A stretch of DNA of 64,000 nt from Halostagnicola sp. A-GB9-2 (GTDB taxonomy: Archaea > Halobacteriota > Halobacteria > Halobacteriales > Natrialbaceae), in contig NZ_JASJOC010000006.1 of the NCBI RefSeq assembly GCF_030068615.1, forward strand, positions 124,001 through 188,000. The letters are read 5' to 3'. Both the position numbers and the translations under genes were made by a program. The notes beneath the pieces were generated by a model. The model saw only the letters and a program-made list of their open reading frames with translations, did no database searches and was not told the origin of the DNA. Below are positions 60,706 through 64,000 of the stretch, piece by piece (position 1 is the stretch's first letter; each line of letters opens with the position of its first letter).

Positions 60706-61410
60706 ATGTACGAAGGCGTCCACGCCCGACCCGACGGTGAAAGCACCGTCGCTCGACTTGCCAAAACGGCGGCCGAATACGGTTTCGATGGCGTGGTCGT
60801 CCGAAATCACGACGACTCGAGAAGCGAGTTCGACGCCGACGAAATCACGGCGGAGTACGGCGTCGACGTCGTCGAGGGGATCGAGGTCCGCGCTGACGCG
60901 CCCGAACAGGCGAGCGGATCGGTCGGAAACTATCGATCGTCGACCACGATACTCGCGGTTCACGGCGGAACCAACGCGATGAATCGCTTCGCCGTCGAAA
61001 ACGAGAAGGTCGACGTTCTCGCTCACCCGATGGCGGGGAGCGGCGATATCAACCACGTCCTGGTCAAAGCCGCCCTCAAGAACGGCGTCCGTCTCGAGTT
61101 CAACCTTGGCGACGTGCTTCGAGAGAGCGGCGGCCGTCGTGTCCGAACCATTCAGTCACTCCGAAAACTACGCGAGATTGTCGACTACTACGGCGCACCC
61201 TACGTCGTGAGCGCCGACCCCCGGTCGCACCTCGAGTTTCGCGGCCCACGAGAGCTCCGTGCGCTCGGCGACCAACTTGGCATCTCGCCGGAGTGGATCG
61301 AAACCGGTCTCGAGGAATGGAAAGAACTCGCCGAGCGCAACCGGGAGATTCAGTCCGATTCGTTCATTGAGCCTGGGGTCAAACGAGGAAGGTATGAAGA
61401 AGAGTCTTGA
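60706..61410 (+). CDS. rnp3: Ribonuclease P protein component 3 (Rpp30)
   Basis: 234 aa. YEGVHARPDGESTVARLAKTAAEYGFDGVVVRNH at the start of a PHP-like TIM barrel, VDVVEGIEVRADAPEQASG, VDVLAHPMAGSGDINHVLVK, VRLEFNLGDVLRESGGRRVR and YVVSADPRSHLEFRGPREL are Rpp30 signatures. Protein subunit of RNase P that matures tRNA 5' ends. First of a conserved string with pop5, psmA and sdo1. ATG 60706; overlaps the next gene by 17 nt. Confidence 0.95.
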   Translation: MYEGVHARPDGESTVARLAKTAAEYGFDGVVVRNHDDSRSEFDADEITAEYGVDVVEGIEVRADAPEQASGSVGNYRSSTTILAVHGGTNAMNRFAVENEKVDVLAHPMAGSGDINHVLVKAALKNGVRLEFNLGDVLRESGGRRVRTIQSLRKLREIVDYYGAPYVVSADPRSHLEFRGPRELRALGDQLGISPEWIETGLEEWKELAERNREIQSDSFIEPGVKRGRYEEES

Positions 61411-62020
61411 GGAACACGCGGCTCGGTTCGACGAGAAAGCCAGCGAGTACGACGACTCGAAATCCCCCGAGTATCGAGCGTGTGCCGATATAGTTATCGA
61501 ACACGCCGATCCCGACCCTGACGAAACGGTTCTCGATCTCGCGACCGGGACCGGTGCGATCGCACTCGCGCTCGCGGCCGATGCCGAGCACGTCGTCGGT
61601 CGAGATATCAGCCAGGGAATGCTCGAGCAAGCGCGGCGGAAAGCCGACGAACGGGGCCTCGAAAACGTTGCGTTCGACGAGGGATCCTTCCGCGAACCGG
61701 AGTACGACGACCCGGTCGATATCGTCACGTCGAACTTCGCGATGCACCACCTCGCGGACGCCGAAAAGCGGGAAGCCATCGAAACGATCGCCGCACTCGA
61801 GGCGCAAACGTTCGTTCTCGGCGACGTGATGTTCTTCGACGAACCGGATCCGAGTGAGCCGTTTTACTCGCCCGAAGTCGACGATCCGGCGACCGTCGGC
61901 ACGCTCGCGGACGCGTTCACCGACGCCGGATTCTCGCTGACGGCGGTCGAACGCGTCCACGATCAGGTTGGCGTGCTCGTCGCTGAACGTTCGACGAGCG
62001 AGAAGCCGAAAACCGAATAA
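61394..62020 (+). CDS. Class I SAM-dependent methyltransferase
   Basis: 208 aa. Motif I VLDLATGTGAIALALAADAEHVVGRDIS (G-x-G-x-G with acidic motif II), DIVTSNFAMHHLADAEKREAI (motif post-II). Belongs to the UbiE/Methyltransf_11 type. Embedded between the two RNase P subunit genes with a 17-nt overlap, so it is in the same transcript; an RNA or ribosomal target is suggested by context only. ATG 61394. Confidence 0.85.
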   Translation: MKKSLEEHAARFDEKASEYDDSKSPEYRACADIVIEHADPDPDETVLDLATGTGAIALALAADAEHVVGRDISQGMLEQARRKADERGLENVAFDEGSFREPEYDDPVDIVTSNFAMHHLADAEKREAIETIAALEAQTFVLGDVMFFDEPDPSEPFYSPEVDDPATVGTLADAFTDAGFSLTAVERVHDQVGVLVAERSTSEKPKTE

Positions 62021-62030
62021 CGACAGTACG

Positions 62031-62510
62031 ATGAAACACCTTCCGAAGCACCTCCGCCCGAGATGGCGTTACCTCGCGGCGGAACTCGAGTCCTGGCCCG
62101 ACGCAGCGATCGATCGACGGGCGTTTCAGCGCGAGCTCTGGTACGCGGGCCAGAATTTACTCGGCGATCCGGGGAGCGCAGACGCCGATTTGTCCGTCGT
62201 CAGGTTCGACTTCGGGGACGGAACTGGCAAAACGGTCATCAAAGTACGTCACGGAGAAACGGAATCTGCCAGAGCAGCGCTCGCGTGTATCGACCGTATT
62301 GATGGGTCTCCCGTCGGTATTCGCGTCGCAGGGATCAGTGGTACGATCCGTGCCGCTGAAGAAAAGTTTTTAGGTAAACGCGGGCAAGTCCCGTCAGAGA
62401 GAAACGTCGTGTTTGAGAACGCTGAGCGAGTCGCGGTCGGACGAAACGGATCCGCGGATATCCGACTCGATGACGCGTTCGTCGGCGCGACAGACCTCGA
62501 TTTAGTGTGA
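62031..62510 (+). CDS. rnp2: Ribonuclease P protein component 2 (Pop5)
   Basis: 159 aa. MKHLPKHLRPRWRYLAAELES, FQRELWYAGQNLLGDPGSADADLSVVRFDFGDG, TVIKVRHGETESARAALACIDRIDGSPVGIRVAGISGTIRAAEEKFL follow the Pop5 ferredoxin-like fold (segments split). Works with Rpp30 as a heterodimer pair on the RNase P catalytic RNA. 10 nt after the methyltransferase; psmA starts 4 nt after its stop. Confidence 0.95.
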   Translation: MKHLPKHLRPRWRYLAAELESWPDAAIDRRAFQRELWYAGQNLLGDPGSADADLSVVRFDFGDGTGKTVIKVRHGETESARAALACIDRIDGSPVGIRVAGISGTIRAAEEKFLGKRGQVPSERNVVFENAERVAVGRNGSADIRLDDAFVGATDLDLV

Positions 62511-62514
62511 TACT

Positions 62515-63273
62515 ATGCAGGGACAAGCCCAACAGCAGGCGTACGACCGAGGCATCACGATCTTCTCGCCCGACGGCCGACTCTACCAGGTCGAGTACGC
62601 CCGCGAGGCGGTCAAACGTGGTACGGCGAGTATCGGCATTCGAACGGAAAACGGCGTCGTTCTCGCGGTTGACAAGCGGATCCCGTCCCCGCTCCTCGAG
62701 GACTCAAGCGTCGAAAAGATCCACAAGGCGGACGATCACATCGGAATCGCAAGCGCCGGTCACGTTGCCGACGCGCGACAGCTGATCGATTTCGCCCGTC
62801 GTCAGGCACAGGTCAATCACCTGCGCTACGGCGAGCCGGTCGGCGTCGAAACGCTGACCAAGAACGTCACCGACCACATCCAGCAGTATACGCAGGTCGG
62901 CGGCGCGCGCCCGTTCGGCGTCGCGCTCATCGTCGGCGGTATCGAAAACGGCGAACCACGCCTTTTCGAGACGGACCCATCCGGCACGCCCTACGAGTGG
63001 AAGGCACTCGCGGTCGGCGCGGACCGGGGCGAACTCCAGAGCTACTTAGAGGAGAACTACGACGCCGAAGCGGATCTCGACGGCGGCATTTCCTTGGCCC
63101 TCGACGCGCTCGCATCGGTCAACGACGGCGGCCTCCTGCCCTCGGAAGTCGGGCTTGCGACCATCGACGCTGAATCCGAGTCCTTCGAGCAGTTCGGTCT
63201 CGACCAGATCGAATCGCACCTCGAGGAGAACGACCTCCTCGGCGAGGAAGGCGCGGACGAAGACGACGAGTAA
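62515..63273 (+). CDS. psmA: Proteasome subunit alpha
   Basis: 252 aa. AYDRGITIFSPDGRLYQVEYAREAV is the alpha-type N-terminal gate and helix signature; RPFGVALIVGGIENG, LFETDPSGTPYEWKALAVG and a Glu/Asp-rich C-terminal tail follow. Forms the outer rings of the 20S proteasome. Fourth gene of the string; TGA to ATG spacing from pop5 is 4 nt. Confidence 0.97.
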   Translation: MQGQAQQQAYDRGITIFSPDGRLYQVEYAREAVKRGTASIGIRTENGVVLAVDKRIPSPLLEDSSVEKIHKADDHIGIASAGHVADARQLIDFARRQAQVNHLRYGEPVGVETLTKNVTDHIQQYTQVGGARPFGVALIVGGIENGEPRLFETDPSGTPYEWKALAVGADRGELQSYLEENYDAEADLDGGISLALDALASVNDGGLLPSEVGLATIDAESESFEQFGLDQIESHLEENDLLGEEGADEDDE

Positions 63274-63499
63274 CGCGACCCGTTTTTGCGTTTCGCACGT
63301 TCCGATTCGAGTCCCACAGCCGTTTGTGCAGTTAGGAGTCCGACGACAGTGTGCGAACGGGTAACGGCCGACGAACCAACGGCGGATCGCCCCGCACACG
63401 CATTCGAAGTGACTATCTCCGAAACCACCGGACACGGAGAACCCGAGGGCGTTGGCCGGCGGCAAAAGCTCTTTTACCCGGCCGGGGGTATGCTCCGGT

Positions 63500-64000
63500 A
63501 TGATATCACTCGACGAGGCGGTGACGGCGCGACTCGAGTCACACGGGGCGCGATTCGAAGTGTTAGTCGATCCCGACGCGGCACTCGAGATCAAGCGCGG
63601 GGAGTTCGACGAGGATCTCGAGGACTACATCGCCGCCGAAGACGTGTTCGAGGACGCCTCGAGTGGCGATCGACCGGCCGAGGATGACCTTGAGAAGGTA
63701 TTCGATACGACGGATCCACTCGAGATCATTCCCGAAGTCATCAAAGAGGGAGAGATTCAGATCACGGCCGATCAGCGCCGCGAGATGCAAGAGCAAAAAC
63801 GGAAACAGCTCATCACGACGATCGCGCGCAACGCCATCAATCCGCAGATGGACGACGCACCGCACCCACCGGAGCGGATCGAAAACGCACTCGAGGAGGC
63901 TGGGTTTACGGTCGATCCGATGGAGCCGGTGAGCGAACAGGTCGACGACGCGTTAGACGACCTGCGACCAGTGATCCCGATCCGGTTCGAAGAGGTCTCG
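63500..64000 (+). CDS. sdo1: Ribosome maturation factor SBDS (Sdo1), 3' end outside window
   Basis: 167 codons visible. [45 protein letters not shown] begins the SBDS N-terminal domain; [37 protein letters not shown] is the family's central signature (parts split); the C-terminal part is starting at the window edge. Archaeal homologue of the factor that helps release eIF6 from 60S. ATG 63500. Follows psmA, the usual archaeal order before exosome genes. Confidence 0.95.
   Translation, partial: MISLDEAVTARLESHGARFEVLVDPDAALEIKRGEFDEDLEDYIAAEDVFEDASSGDRPAEDDLEKVFDTTDPLEIIPEVIKEGEIQITADQRREMQEQKRKQLITTIARNAINPQMDDAPHPPERIENALEEAGFTVDPMEPVSEQVDDALDDLRPVIPIRFEEVS

Overview
This 64 kb window is a haloarchaeal chromosome segment. 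Evidence: strongly acidic proteomes, many Asp/Glu-rich C-termini, archaeal information-processing genes (L11, L1-L10-L12, RNase P Rpp30/Pop5, proteasome alpha, SBDS), archaeal PyrB/PyrI, archaeal SAM synthetase, Tat/lipobox 'A-G-C' lipoproteins, a Bat-type HTH_10 regulator and TbsP. High GC with very frequent CTCGAG suggests a Natrialbales-type genome (Natrinema/Haloterrigena-like); that last step is inference. Both ends cut genes: purM lacks its 3' part at the left, sdo1 (SBDS) its 3' part at the right.

Layout. 0-9.5 kb: purM, an M50 protease/TraB pair, a hotdog thioesterase, a HAD phosphatase, two mini zinc-ribbon proteins, a MOSC protein, ATP-type PEP carboxykinase, HEWD protein and CutA. 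9.6-13.9 kb: rpl11, a decayed IS200/IS605 element, an amphi-Trp protein and the rpl1-rpl10-rpl12 operon with a structured leader. 14-24.9 kb: a TTT-type permease, a lactonase/iron alcohol dehydrogenase pair, cysteine synthase, a lipoprotein, a hydrolase/DUF5804-like pair, a DUF354 protein, thiI and an MFS transporter. 25-33 kb: mat, CYTH protein, FKBP isomerase, a MinD/KaiC-like fusion, pyrBI, a 43-aa membrane peptide and a Nudix enzyme. 33-39 kb is more accessory: an array of short hairpins, a PRC-barrel protein with a 33-bp coding repeat, an HTH_10 regulator, an S49 peptidase with a co-translated membrane partner, a HAD protein, and a tRNA-Lys(CTT) next to partial copies of its own 3' end.

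39-48.6 kb: a TrkA-N/DHH protein converging on a PRC-barrel protein, ADP-forming acyl-CoA synthetase with a phosphotransacetylase-like partner, and a zinc uptake locus (znuABC plus a His/Asp-rich lipoprotein). The zinc-binding protein and the lipoprotein share the same HxxHWH domain. 48.7-54.6 kb: a DUF4010/MgtC membrane protein, PadR regulator, a candidate small RNA with a well-placed TATA box, acidic lipoprotein, flippase-like protein and zinc-ribbon protein. 54.6-64 kb: a nested inverted-repeat structure, folD and glyA (one-carbon metabolism), a CHAT-domain protease-like protein, TbsP, then the conserved RNase P-proteasome-SBDS gene string.

The most interesting signals are the HxxHWH zinc domain, a modular palindrome family (in-frame in the tnpA remnant and in an intergenic array), two candidate structured RNAs, the CHAT protein, and the MinD fused to a KaiC-like domain without a Walker A motif. 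No CRISPR array, rRNA or complete mobile element was seen.
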